From: Aurantibacter aestuarii
GTDB lineage: Bacteria > Bacteroidota > Bacteroidia > Flavobacteriales > Flavobacteriaceae
Direction of reading: 5' to 3'
Assembly: GCF_003008425.1 (NCBI RefSeq)
Contig: NZ_PXOQ01000015.1
Location: 271,001-335,000, forward strand
DNA: 64,000 nucleotides
This document shows, piece by piece, positions 50,444 to 59,012 of the stretch; positions within the stretch are counted from its first letter, which is position 1, and each line of letters opens with the position of its first letter. The notes beneath the pieces were generated by a model. That model worked only from the letters and a program-made list of their open reading frames with translations, had not been told where the DNA came from and made no database searches. The position numbers and the translations under genes were made by a program.

Positions 50444-51303
50444 TATTTATTTAATTCTTTTTCAAAATAGTCTATATATCTAATGAAATTTGGAGATTTA
50501 GATCCGTTTTCTCTTGCTATTTTAGCCCATTTATTAAATTTGGGTTTATTTTTTGTTTGAAAATAGCCTTGTGCCATATTTACAGCCATTTCACATTTAA
50601 TAGCTTCATCTTTAGAGACTTTTAATCCTTTTAAATAGGTGATTTCAGCATTATCTAAATCTCCTTTGCCTAGATATGCATAGCCTAGTTCTTTATATAA
50701 ATAATGATTTTCAGGATTTTGTTGTAAACCAACTTGTATTACAGGAATTGCTTTTTCAAATTGATGTGTGGCGTTGTAAGCAAAACCAAGCTCAAAACAT
50801 ACATTTTTATGTGTTTTGTCTAATTTATAAGCTTTTAAAAGATAAGGAATGGCATTGTGACTTGCTCCAACATGGTTGTAATGGTAACCAATTTTAGTTA
50901 AATAACTTACGTCTTCATCATTACTTTTGTAAATTTTTAACCATGAGGGATTTTTTTCTAGTTCTAAATTTTTAATCTCTTTTTCTGTTAAAACATAAAC
51001 ATCTTTTGTATTTGTATTTAAACGTGTTTTTATATTGGTCAATTCATTTAAACTATCTTTATACTTAATGTTTTCATTATTGTAGATAACGTCATTGATA
51101 TATTGAAAGGTAAAACCAGCCATTTCATCTATATAAATTAATCCTAAAACATGGGTTTCATCATTTTGTGTTTTTGGAAACAATACATATTGGTCGACCG
51201 CATCAAAATATTTCGTATTAAATTTTTTCAGTTTAATAGTGTCGTTTTGACTAAATCCTATACAAGAACAAGTTATTAAAAGTAGTATAATATAATTTTT
51301 CAT
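50443..51303 (-). CDS. Exported TPR-repeat protein
   Basis: This 286-residue protein has a signal peptide (about 1-19, ending CIGFSQ). The middle (20-120) is unrecognised and the C-terminal half has three or four tetratricopeptide repeats (about 130-255; e.g. NAIPYLLKAYKLDKTHKNVC, then LYKELGYAYLGKGDLDNAE). TPR domains mediate protein contacts. It lies 7 nt after ddl and overlaps the small membrane protein gene by one base. It could be a cell-envelope scaffold; the partner is unknown. Confidence 0.8.
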   Translation of the reverse strand: MKNYIILLLITCSCIGFSQNDTIKLKKFNTKYFDAVDQYVLFPKTQNDETHVLGLIYIDEMAGFTFQYINDVIYNNENIKYKDSLNELTNIKTRLNTNTKDVYVLTEKEIKNLELEKNPSWLKIYKSNDEDVSYLTKIGYHYNHVGASHNAIPYLLKAYKLDKTHKNVCFELGFAYNATHQFEKAIPVIQVGLQQNPENHYLYKELGYAYLGKGDLDNAEITYLKGLKVSKDEAIKCEMAVNMAQGYFQTKNKPKFNKWAKIARENGSKSPNFIRYIDYFEKELNK

Positions 51304-51310
51304 AATTTTT

Positions 51311-52285
51311 TTATTTTAAAGCTTCTACAATAGCGCTATCAAACAACTCTTCCATAGAAATCCCTGCTGCTTTGGCTTGTTGCGGTAAAATACTTTCGTT
51401 AGTTAAACCAGGCACCGTATTAATTTCTAGTAAATGTGGTTTGTTATTTTTAAATATAAATTCACTTCGGCTAAACCCTTTCATTTTAAGAATAGCATAG
51501 ATCTTTTCTGCATTTTCTATAACCATAGCTTCCTGCTCTTTTGTAATACGTGCAGGAGTGATTTCTTGTGATTTTCCTTGATATTTGGCTTCATAATCAA
51601 AAAAATCATTTTCACTTACAATTTCGGTAATAGGTAATACTTTTATTTTTCCTTGATAGGTAATCACACCGACAGAAACTTCAGTGCCATCTAAAAACGA
51701 TTCAATAATAATTTCATCATCCTCCTTGAAAGCTACGCTAATGGCATGATTTAAGTCTTCAGTTTTGTAAACCTTTGTTATTCCAAAACTACTTCCTGCT
51801 TTATTAGCTTTAACAAAACATGGTAAGCCTACTTTAGCTACAATTTCTTCAGGTTTAATCTCATCGCCAAAATTAAGATAATAACTTTCAGCAGTTAAAA
51901 TACCATATGGTTTTAAAACACTTAGACAATCTCTTTTGTTAAACGTTAAGGCAGCTTGGTACATGCTGCAGCTGGTTTGTGGTAAGCCAATTAAATTAAA
52001 ATAAGCTTGTAAATAACCGTTTTCACCAGGATCACCATGAATGGCATTAAACACACAATCAAAACTTATTTTTTGTTGGTTAACCACTACCGAAAAGTCA
52101 TTTTTATCTATAGGATATTCTTCATTAGTTTCATCGACATAAACCCATTTGTCTTTAAAAATATGTACGCGATAGGCGTTGTAAGTGTCTTTATTTAAAG
52201 TATTGTAAACAACGTTTCCGCTTTTTAGAGAAATTTCAAATTCGCTTGAAAATCCACCCATTATAATGGCAATGTTTTTTTTCAT
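51311..52285 (-). CDS. ddl: D-alanine--D-alanine ligase
   Basis: This 324-residue ATP-grasp ligase makes the D-Ala-D-Ala end of the peptidoglycan precursor. IAIIMGGFSSEFEISLKSG (5-23) is the N-terminal D-Ala site, ALTFNKRDCLSVL and FVKANKAGSSFGITKV (about 155-170) bind ATP, and EINTVPGLTNESILPQ (about 289-304) is the closing metal and substrate loop. Length and motifs are standard. It is the first gene of a five-gene minus-strand run (ddl, TPR, small membrane protein, coaD, propeller) and is divergent from the PASTA gene. Confidence 0.96.
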   Translation of the reverse strand: MKKNIAIIMGGFSSEFEISLKSGNVVYNTLNKDTYNAYRVHIFKDKWVYVDETNEEYPIDKNDFSVVVNQQKISFDCVFNAIHGDPGENGYLQAYFNLIGLPQTSCSMYQAALTFNKRDCLSVLKPYGILTAESYYLNFGDEIKPEEIVAKVGLPCFVKANKAGSSFGITKVYKTEDLNHAISVAFKEDDEIIIESFLDGTEVSVGVITYQGKIKVLPITEIVSENDFFDYEAKYQGKSQEITPARITKEQEAMVIENAEKIYAILKMKGFSRSEFIFKNNKPHLLEINTVPGLTNESILPQQAKAAGISMEELFDSAIVEALK

Positions 52286-52372
52286 AAGTGTGCTAAAGTC
52301 TACGTTTAAAATTTAATCATATAAAACTACAGCTATTTTGCCATATTTACACCAATAACAGGTTTTGTTTTT

Positions 52373-52380
52373 TATATTTG
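52373..52380 (+). promoter_or_regulatory. Bacteroidota -7 promoter box; decides the PASTA gene start
   Basis: TATATTTG is a perfect TAnnTTTG box 18 nt upstream of ATG 52399. An alternative in-frame TTG at 52378 falls inside this box and so cannot lie on the transcript, which fixes the start at 52399. Confidence 0.6.
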
Positions 52381-52398
52381 TGTAACAAATTTAACCCT

Positions 52399-53010
52399 AT
52401 GAGTTTTTTTAAATTTATTACCAGTAAAACCTTTTTTATACAATTGGCATTAGCTGTCGTAGCTATTGTTATTTTAGTATTTCTAGTTTTAATGTGGTTG
52501 GATACTTCCACAAATAAAGGCGAGTTTGTAATGGTGCCCGATTTAAAAGGAAAATCTATTAATACTTCAAAAATTGAATTAGAGAATAAAGATTTAGTTA
52601 TGGTTATTCAAGATTCAGCTAATTTTAATCCAGATTATCCACGTTTTTCTGTTATAGAACAAGATCCTGTTGCAAACGCAAAAGTAAAGGAAAACCGTAA
52701 GATATATATTACTTTAAATCCATCAGGATATCGTAAGATTGAAGTGCCAGATTTAATACAAAGAACTTACAGACAGGCGAAGCCAAGTATTGAAGCTATA
52801 GGTTTTAAGGCTGGTAAAAAACGCTATATAGATAATATTGGAAAAGATGTGGTTTTAGGTTTAGAGTATAAGGGTAAACCATTGGAAGCTGGTACAAAAT
52901 TACCAAAAACAGCGGTGATAGATTTTGTTTTAGGGAATGGAAATCGTCCAGGAAGTGCACCAAATAATGAGAGCACAAATGATGTAGAAGAGCAAAGCAG
53001 CGAAGAATAA
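52399..53010 (+). CDS. Membrane-anchored PASTA-domain protein
   Basis: This is a 203-residue protein from ATG 52399. One N-terminal membrane helix (about 12-36) is followed by PASTA repeats: VMVPDLKGKSINTSKIEL (about 42-59), IEVPDLIQRTYRQAKPSIEA and a final partial repeat, then a Ser/Glu/Asn-rich tail. PASTA domains bind peptidoglycan or muropeptides in penicillin-binding proteins and Ser/Thr kinases. Here there is no kinase or transpeptidase domain. Divergent pairing with ddl supports a cell-wall role. Its stop overlaps the next start by one base. Confidence 0.88.
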   Translation: MSFFKFITSKTFFIQLALAVVAIVILVFLVLMWLDTSTNKGEFVMVPDLKGKSINTSKIELENKDLVMVIQDSANFNPDYPRFSVIEQDPVANAKVKENRKIYITLNPSGYRKIEVPDLIQRTYRQAKPSIEAIGFKAGKKRYIDNIGKDVVLGLEYKGKPLEAGTKLPKTAVIDFVLGNGNRPGSAPNNESTNDVEEQSSEE

Positions 53011-54050
53011 TGAATGATACTACACCAGAATTACCAGAGGATTTAGATAACGAACTTTACGAGCATTACAGTTTTACTGCCGAAAAAGGACAAAAACCAT
53101 TACGTATTGATAAGTACTTAATGAATTTTGTTGAAAATGCCACACGTACAAAAATACAGGCTGCTGCAAAAAGTGGTAATATTTATGTAAATGGTGAAAC
53201 AGTAAAATCAAATTATAAGGTTAAAGGTAACGATGTGATAAAAGTACTTTTTGAGCATCCACCTTATGAAAACTTGTTGGTAGGTGAAGATTTGCCAATA
53301 GACATTGTTTATGAGGACGACGATTTACTTGTTGTAAATAAACCAGCAGGAATGGTCGTGCATCCTGGTCATGGAAATTACTCTGGCACTTTAATAAATG
53401 CCTTGATTTATCATTTTGATAATTTACCAAACAACTCTAGTGACAGACCAGGTTTGGTACACAGAATTGACAAAGATACGAGCGGATTATTAGTCATTGC
53501 TAAAACCGAATTGGCAATGACGCATTTATCGGCACAATTTAAAGCAAAAACCAGTGAGCGTGAATATGTGGCTTTGGTTTGGGGAAATATTGAAGAAGAT
53601 GAAGGTACTATTGAAGGAAATATAGGACGCCATCCTAAAAACAGATTGCAAAACACCGTCTTTTTTGATGAGGATGAAGATAAAGGAAAACCTGCAGTTA
53701 CTCATTTTAAAGTTTTAGAACGTTTAGGCTACGTGACTTTAGTCTCTTGTAAATTAGAAACAGGACGTACACATCAAATTAGAGTTCATATGAAACACAT
53801 TGGACACACGTTGTTTAATGATGAGCGTTATGGTGGTGAGCGCATATTAAAAGGTACAACGTTTACCAAATACAAACAATTTGTAGACAATTGTTTTAAA
53901 ATTTTGCCAAGACAAGCGCTACACGCAAAAACACTTGGTTTTATGCATCCAACCAAAAATGAATTTATGAGTTTTGACACCGAAATTCCAGATGATATGA
54001 TGGCTTGTATAGAAAAATGGCGTGGTTACTCTAAACATATAGATGAGTAG
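53010..54050 (+). CDS. RluD-type 23S rRNA pseudouridine synthase
   Basis: This 346-residue RluA-family enzyme has an N-terminal S4 RNA-binding domain (about 29-85, RIDKYLMNF and ASGNIYVNGETV-like). The catalytic domain carries LVHRIDKDTSGLLVIAK (149-165; catalytic Asp154 in the HRxDxxTSG motif), GRTHQIRVHMKHIGH and a final strand. It has the length of RluD, which modifies helix 69 of 23S rRNA. The insertion at about 205-225 (DEDEDKGKPAVTHF) is common in this group. It overlaps the PASTA gene by one base. The exact rRNA site is inferred, so no symbol is given. Confidence 0.9.
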   Translation: MNDTTPELPEDLDNELYEHYSFTAEKGQKPLRIDKYLMNFVENATRTKIQAAAKSGNIYVNGETVKSNYKVKGNDVIKVLFEHPPYENLLVGEDLPIDIVYEDDDLLVVNKPAGMVVHPGHGNYSGTLINALIYHFDNLPNNSSDRPGLVHRIDKDTSGLLVIAKTELAMTHLSAQFKAKTSEREYVALVWGNIEEDEGTIEGNIGRHPKNRLQNTVFFDEDEDKGKPAVTHFKVLERLGYVTLVSCKLETGRTHQIRVHMKHIGHTLFNDERYGGERILKGTTFTKYKQFVDNCFKILPRQALHAKTLGFMHPTKNEFMSFDTEIPDDMMACIEKWRGYSKHIDE

Positions 54051-54105
54051 CTAGTATTAAAGATATTTAATTAGACGTTTATTTGATTTTCTGGTTATTA
54101 TGTTT

Positions 54106-54129
54106 GTCTGGTCGAGCGCAGTCGAGACC
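54106..54129. repeat. Short GTCGAG-type intergenic repeat
   Basis: GTCTG-GTCGAGCGCA-GTCGAGACC contains GTCGAG twice, 10 nt apart, with inverted character around TCGA and GTC/GAC, in much higher G+C than its surroundings. I recall this motif as a dispersed intergenic repeat in flavobacterial genomes. The rest of the 300-nt gap 54051-54350 has only the promoter box at 54324. Confidence 0.5.
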
Positions 54130-54323
54130 TATTTTAAATTTTTAAAATAAATTATTACTCTTGTTGTATTCCAGCTTTTTAAAAGCAAAAAACAACACTT
54201 AAAACCACCTTCTGGAAATCAACAATTTACAATCGCCTAGAATCGCGTATTTGAATTTATTTTGCACATTATCTCATAAACAAAAATTATAAGAACCTTA
54301 ACGCCTAGGTTTTTTGGGTTTTG

Positions 54324-54331
54324 TAAATTTG
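54324..54331 (+). promoter_or_regulatory. Bacteroidota -7 promoter box of the YaaA-family gene
   Basis: TAAATTTG is a perfect TAnnTTTG box, 20 nt upstream of the ATG at 54351. No TTG was seen at the expected -33 spacing. Confidence 0.55.
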
Positions 54332-54350
54332 AATATCAATAAAATAACCT

Positions 54351-55109
54351 ATGAAACTAGTTTTATCTCCAGCAAAGTCTTTAGATTACGAATCTGATTT
54401 ACCAACTCAAACATATACAGAACCTCAGTTTTTAAAACAGTCTGATAAATTGAATAAGCTATTAAGTAAAAAATCGGCTAAATCAATTTCAAAATTAATG
54501 AAGGTAAGCGACAATATTGGTCAATTAAACTATGAGCGTTTCCAAAACTGGGAATTACCTTTTACACAAGATAATGCGAGACCAGCTATATATGCATTTA
54601 GTGGTGATGTATACAGAGGTTTTGATGCGTATACCTTAGATACTAATAAATTAGAAACTTTAGAAAATACTGTTAGAATATTATCTGGTTTATATGGGGT
54701 TTTAAAACCTTTAGATTTAATACAGCCTTATCGTTTGGAAATGGGAACCAAGCTACCCGTTGGAAAAAACAAAAATCTTTATGAATTTTGGCAAAAAGAC
54801 ATTACTGCCAAATTAAATGAAGAGTTAAAAGAAGACGAAGTTTTTGTAAACTTAGCGAGTAACGAATACTTTAAAGCGATAGATACAAAAGCTTTAAAAG
54901 TGCCTGTTATAAATATAGATTTTAAGGAGTATAAAGACGATAAGTACAAAATTGTCGCTATTTATGCTAAACTTGCCAGAGGATTAATGGCACGTTATAT
55001 TGTAGAAAACGACTGTGAAACTGTTGAAGACTTAAAAGGATTTAATGTTGAAAACTATAGGTTTCACGAAAAATTATCTACAGAAACTAATTTGGTGTTT
55101 ACACGATAG
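54351..55109 (+). CDS. yaaA: YaaA-family (UPF0246) peroxide-stress protein
   Basis: This 252-residue protein matches the YaaA family end to end: MKLVLSPAKSLDYE at the start, PAIYAFSGDVYRGFDA (about 76-91), ILSGLYGVLKPLDLIQPYRLEMGTK-type core (split here at 109-133), and VFVNLASNEYFKAI. In E. coli YaaA binds DNA and limits intracellular iron during hydrogen peroxide stress. The gene has its own promoter box and stands alone. The role in this organism is by family only. Confidence 0.92.
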   Translation: MKLVLSPAKSLDYESDLPTQTYTEPQFLKQSDKLNKLLSKKSAKSISKLMKVSDNIGQLNYERFQNWELPFTQDNARPAIYAFSGDVYRGFDAYTLDTNKLETLENTVRILSGLYGVLKPLDLIQPYRLEMGTKLPVGKNKNLYEFWQKDITAKLNEELKEDEVFVNLASNEYFKAIDTKALKVPVINIDFKEYKDDKYKIVAIYAKLARGLMARYIVENDCETVEDLKGFNVENYRFHEKLSTETNLVFTR

Positions 55110-55248
55110 TATCAAATGGTCTAGCCTTAATCCTTCAATTTGAAATGTTTTTAAACTGAATTGATTTTAAACCTTATATGGTGAAAAATGATATGTGAAG
55201 ATGATTTTTTTTCTTTTAAATTTTATTCTAATATAATCATGGCTCATC

Positions 55249-55914
55249 ATGTTTAAACATCAACATCCTTATAAACCCTTTATACCAGAAGGAACCACAA
55301 AGTTGATAGTTGGAACATTACCACCACCACGTTTTTCTTTTGGAGAACTTAAAAAAGACGATGTAAATTTCTGCTATGGCAGTAGTAATGGTTTATTATG
55401 GCCTGTTTTAAACGAAATCTTTAATCTTAATCTGGTATTTGAAACTACAGATTTTGCAATAGAGCAACGAAAAGATTTTTTAAAATCTATACAGCTAGGT
55501 ATTTGCGATATAGTTGAATATGGGTATAGATCTAAAATTGATGCATCAGATTTAGGTTTATAAAATGTACAGTTAAGGCCATTAATTGAAATTTTAGAAG
55601 AGTATCCTAAAATTGACTCCTTAATTTTTACTGGTGGGAATTCTAAAAATGGACCTGAATACTTTTTTAGGCAATTATTAAAAGGAAATGGTTTAGAATT
55701 AAAAATAGTTAGGAGCGAAGTTCCAAGAATTCACGAGGTAATATTACCAGTTTCTAATCGTAAAATTAAAACATATTCTTTAACGGCTCCTTCAGGTTCT
55801 GCAAACCGAGCTATAGGAAGTATGCTTCTTTATAAGCAACTCAAACAAAATAATCCTAACTTTAATACCTTCGATTTTAGAGTGATGCAATACCGAGAGG
55901 TTTTTGGTGATTAG
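55249..55914 (+). pseudogene. Uracil-DNA-glycosylase-family gene broken by one in-frame TAA
   Basis: The frame from ATG 55249 encodes an N-terminal half with IVGTLPPPRFSFG (about 22-34) and FCYGSSNGLLWPVL (about 43-56), typical of the uracil-DNA-glycosylase-like superfamily. It stops at TAA 55561-55563 after DASDLGL. The same frame then continues for 116 residues to TAG at 55914 with LIFTGGNSKNGPEYF and SLTAPSGSANRAIGSML, the expected C-terminal half. The total would be 221 codons. A single base change, such as CAA to TAA, explains it. It is a pseudogene unless the stop is read through or is a sequencing error. Confidence 0.82.
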
Positions 55915-56552
55915 TTTTCAAGTGGAATAGTTATACCATTAAAGTCAGAGCAATTGTCTAAAACTGAAAAGCATTTTTTTGTTGTGTAAAAATAATCATC
56001 TTCAAAAGTGTTTAAATTATAGGTGCTTAAAACAACATTGTTCTTACTGATGATATAATAGGAGCATGGACTCGTCCAAGTAATCGCTTTAATTTCATTT
56101 TTAAAAGACTGTAAATCATTAGAACCTTTTTTAAACCGTATTAAAGTGTCGTTATCCATTAGAAAAGAACCATATCTATATTTGATACAGTTTAAAGTGT
56201 CAAGTGATTTTTTAGGTTCTACTTTAATAATTACCGATTTCTGAAGTTTAGATTTTCTATTTGAAATAGTTTGATAGATTTCTGAAGCTTTAATGTAAAT
56301 TCCAGCTGTAACGATACAAATTCCAAATACAGTTCCAACAATAGTTAACCTTAACCAATCCTTTTTAAGTAAGTAATAAATTACAGCGTAAAGTGTGAAA
56401 GTACCAAAGCCTAATGCGTAATAGGTATAACCTTCTTTTCCTGAAAAATAAGTTGCATTTATGGCAAAAAAGTAGAACGCATAAGCCAATATACCTACTA
56501 AAACTGATCCATTGTAGGCTTTTATTAATTTGTATACCTGTAGAAATGTCAT
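55911..56552 (-). CDS. Hypothetical membrane protein
   Basis: This 213-residue protein has three membrane helices in its first half (about 17-35, 47-64 and 68-90) and a soluble C-terminal domain of about 110 residues with several cysteines (NCIKYRYGSF, SPCSYYI, KKCFSVLDNC). It converges with the broken glycosylase gene and overlaps its end by 4 nt. No family was recognised. It is the last of three hypothetical minus-strand genes and the promoter is unclear. Confidence 0.6.
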   Translation of the reverse strand: MTFLQVYKLIKAYNGSVLVGILAYAFYFFAINATYFSGKEGYTYYALGFGTFTLYAVIYYLLKKDWLRLTIVGTVFGICIVTAGIYIKASEIYQTISNRKSKLQKSVIIKVEPKKSLDTLNCIKYRYGSFLMDNDTLIRFKKGSNDLQSFKNEIKAITWTSPCSYYIISKNNVVLSTYNLNTFEDDYFYTTKKCFSVLDNCSDFNGITIPLEN

Positions 56553-56582
56553 GTGTTAATATGCTGTACTCTTTAGTTCCTA

Positions 56583-57338
56583 CTATATTCTATTATTTAA
56601 ATCTTTTTCAATGATACTACTCAATTTTTGGGAGAATACTGTGGGATTAAAATGGCTACTTTGATTATCATTAAAAAACGCTTGTTTAATTTTATATTGA
56701 TTTTCTATAATATCATTTAAAATAGCATCACTAATATTTAGATTATACTTTTTATAGATGCCAAAAAGCGCTTCACTTTCTATTAAATTAACAGTTTTGT
56801 TTTCGTGACTTAGTTTTTTAAGATTCAGTTTCCAGAATGTTTTTGCTGGATATTTTACACTATAATTATTTAAGTACTTACTAAAAAAGGTGTTTATAAA
56901 TTTATTTAGATTATTATCTTGTTGGTATCTTTTTTTGCAATAGTTTAAAGTCTCATTAATGTTATTCTCAAATGTATTATTTGAAGAAGTCAATTTTATA
57001 GGTTTTAAATAATAGTTTTCAATGGTTCTTTTAAAAAGTCCTAACAAAAAATATTCTTTATCATTGTACTTGTAGAGTTCAATTTCGCCTTTTAAAAGTT
57101 TTCCAGCAATAATTAAAAACAGACTGGTTTGTACTAGTTGTAACCATTTTATATTATCGGAATAATTATGATTTCCAAACTCTAGTTCTGGATGAATGGC
57201 TAATATGTATAATCCTAAATTAGATGTATTTATGTCTTCACGTATAGGATAGATTATTTTTTTATCTGAAAGTCTAACCCTTTGATAGAAAATGTTTAAA
57301 CAGAAATCAAGAACAGGTGTATGCGTTGTGTTTTCCAT
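56583..57338 (-). CDS. Hypothetical helical protein
   Basis: This 251-residue soluble protein, rich in Asn, Lys, Leu and Ile, is mostly predicted helix. There is no signal peptide; one apolar helix (WLQLVQTSLFLIIAGKLL, about 64-81) is probably buried rather than membrane-spanning. No motif was recognised. An 11-nt direct repeat (TTTAGTTAGGT, 57338-57348 and 57364-57374) overlaps and precedes its start. It is in a run with two membrane-protein genes in the same direction. Confidence 0.55.
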   Translation of the reverse strand: MENTTHTPVLDFCLNIFYQRVRLSDKKIIYPIREDINTSNLGLYILAIHPELEFGNHNYSDNIKWLQLVQTSLFLIIAGKLLKGEIELYKYNDKEYFLLGLFKRTIENYYLKPIKLTSSNNTFENNINETLNYCKKRYQQDNNLNKFINTFFSKYLNNYSVKYPAKTFWKLNLKKLSHENKTVNLIESEALFGIYKKYNLNISDAILNDIIENQYKIKQAFFNDNQSSHFNPTVFSQKLSSIIEKDLNNRI

Positions 57339-57379
57339 TTAGTTAGGTGTCTTAAAGCCTGTTTTTAGTTAGGTTTAGT

Positions 57380-57871
57380 TTAACTTGGACTATACACATT
57401 AAGCTCCATTTGTAATTGGTGCGCAATATCTTGAGCAAAAACGGTAGCTTTATCTTTGTCTTTATAGCGTTTTAATATAATGCGTTCTCTGTGGTTCTCG
57501 GTTAGCATATAAATTTCAAACACCTTATTGGTAAATGTGGTCGATCTTTGCCCTTTGCTATATGCCTTTAACCCTATATTTTTAGTTAAAATAGAAATTT
57601 TTCTGAACCGATTTAAGGGTTTCCAATATCCAATCTCAAAACCTATAAAAAAAATACATATTTTAAACTTATTATTTACTTTGTCTATAATAATACCAGT
57701 TTTTGCTGTTGATAAAAACATACCTATAATTATACATATAAGTGATATAGGTAGATAATAGATCTCAATAAATAATTTTTTTAAATTATAAAATCCAATA
57801 AAAATAAGTATATAACCTAGAATGTTTACGTGTATAGGTACTAATTTTTCAAGTTTAAGTTTGATCATCAT
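57380..57871 (-). CDS. Hypothetical two-helix membrane protein
   Basis: This 163-residue protein has two close membrane helices (about 13-30 and 35-52, forming a hairpin), then a cytoplasmic domain of about 110 residues with KFKICIFFIGFEIGYWKPL and RERIILKRYKDKDKATVFAQ. This resembles small PH-like or DUF membrane proteins of Bacteroidota, but no family was confirmed. Two ATGs start the frame (57871 and 57868). The function is unknown. Confidence 0.55.
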   Translation of the reverse strand: MMIKLKLEKLVPIHVNILGYILIFIGFYNLKKLFIEIYYLPISLICIIIGMFLSTAKTGIIIDKVNNKFKICIFFIGFEIGYWKPLNRFRKISILTKNIGLKAYSKGQRSTTFTNKVFEIYMLTENHRERIILKRYKDKDKATVFAQDIAHQLQMELNVYSPS

Positions 57872-57962
57872 AAAATTTTAATGAATTTGATGAGTTTCAG
57901 TTTTTAAAAGTTGCCAAAGATTTTTTAAAAGCAATTTGTAACATAAACATTAATTATTACTA

Positions 57963-59012
57963 CTATCCTTCCGTATTAAAATACACTTTGTAATAATTCA
58001 TTTTCTTTTCTTCATCGTAACCGCGCTCTAAATATTCGGTAGATGCATCTGGTGCGTCAATATCTAACTTAATCTGAATATTAGTATCCAACTTAATTTC
58101 GGTTTTAATTTTCTTTTTTTCCTTATTTAATACAGCTTCAGAAACATCAAACTGATTACGAATTAGTACATCACGTTCGCCTTCAAATTCTTTTTTATAA
58201 TCGTCAAAAAGGGTTTTATGTTTATCTTCTTCAAAGACTTCTTCTTTAAAACGTTCTACATTTATAATTTCATTTTCTTTAAAAAAATCTACCGTTTTAG
58301 ATAAAAACGTACTACGCTCTTGTTCGCCATAGGTGCTTTTTATAATTTCTGTAGAAAACTCCTTACATAACTCAATATAATTTTGAGTGTGCGAATTTAA
58401 ATCGTCCGCATATTTTATGTTTAAGAACTTATTTATCCAGTATTGTGTATCGTAATTATTGTTATCTACACTTAAAATAATGTTTCCTTCGCGGTCGCTG
58501 GTATTTAATATAAGACAACCTTTATCTAATTTCTTAGAATTTATTCCGGTTTGAACTAAAACATCATAACTGTTATTTTCTAAATAGGTCTGGAAAAAGT
58601 TGGTTTTGTTTTCAATTTTAAAGATACCTACCGCATCTACAGTCATTTCCTGGTATTGTATACCATTAAAATACACCACTAAAACATCTCCAGTTTTTAT
58701 TTGTGCGGAATTAGATTGCTCAAAAAGATGTGTTACGATATGTTTTGAGGTGTCAATAAACTGATCATCATCTGCAAAAATGAGATTTGCATAAGTGTTT
58801 ATTTCATTTAAATCGATATTGGAGTGGTGATTAAAGCGATAACTCTGCACCACATTTCCAAAAGGCCTTAACAAAAACGGAAGCATTAACTCGTAGCTGG
58901 CTTCATCAAAAACCACTTCTTTTTCTGAAAATGCATTTTTTGTACTGTTAAATTTGTTTCCAACTTTATGGATAATACATTTAAATATAGCTGCGTTTGT
59001 TCGTTTTATCAT
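57963..59012 (-). CDS. Nucleoid-associated protein (NdpA/YejK-like)
   Basis: This 349-residue cytoplasmic protein resembles the NA37/YejK nucleoid-associated family in its Bacteroidota form. The N-terminal half has IKRTNAAIFKCIIHKVGNK and a long FADDDQFIDTSKHIVTHLFE stretch. GDVLVVYFNGIQYQE and the central FLNIKYADDLNSHTQNYIEL follow, and the C-terminus has the MNYYKVYFN strand. It is assigned on overall pattern, not on a single motif. Its ATG overlaps the stop of the large lipoprotein gene by one base. Confidence 0.7.
   Translation of the reverse strand: MIKRTNAAIFKCIIHKVGNKFNSTKNAFSEKEVVFDEASYELMLPFLLRPFGNVVQSYRFNHHSNIDLNEINTYANLIFADDDQFIDTSKHIVTHLFEQSNSAQIKTGDVLVVYFNGIQYQEMTVDAVGIFKIENKTNFFQTYLENNSYDVLVQTGINSKKLDKGCLILNTSDREGNIILSVDNNNYDTQYWINKFLNIKYADDLNSHTQNYIELCKEFSTEIIKSTYGEQERSTFLSKTVDFFKENEIINVERFKEEVFEEDKHKTLFDDYKKEFEGERDVLIRNQFDVSEAVLNKEKKKIKTEIKLDTNIQIKLDIDAPDASTEYLERGYDEEKKMNYYKVYFNTEG

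Noticed and set aside
52378..52398. Seven-codon N-terminal extension of the PASTA protein from a TTG
   Set aside because: The TTG falls inside a perfect promoter box and the ATG at 52399 directly precedes the membrane anchor.
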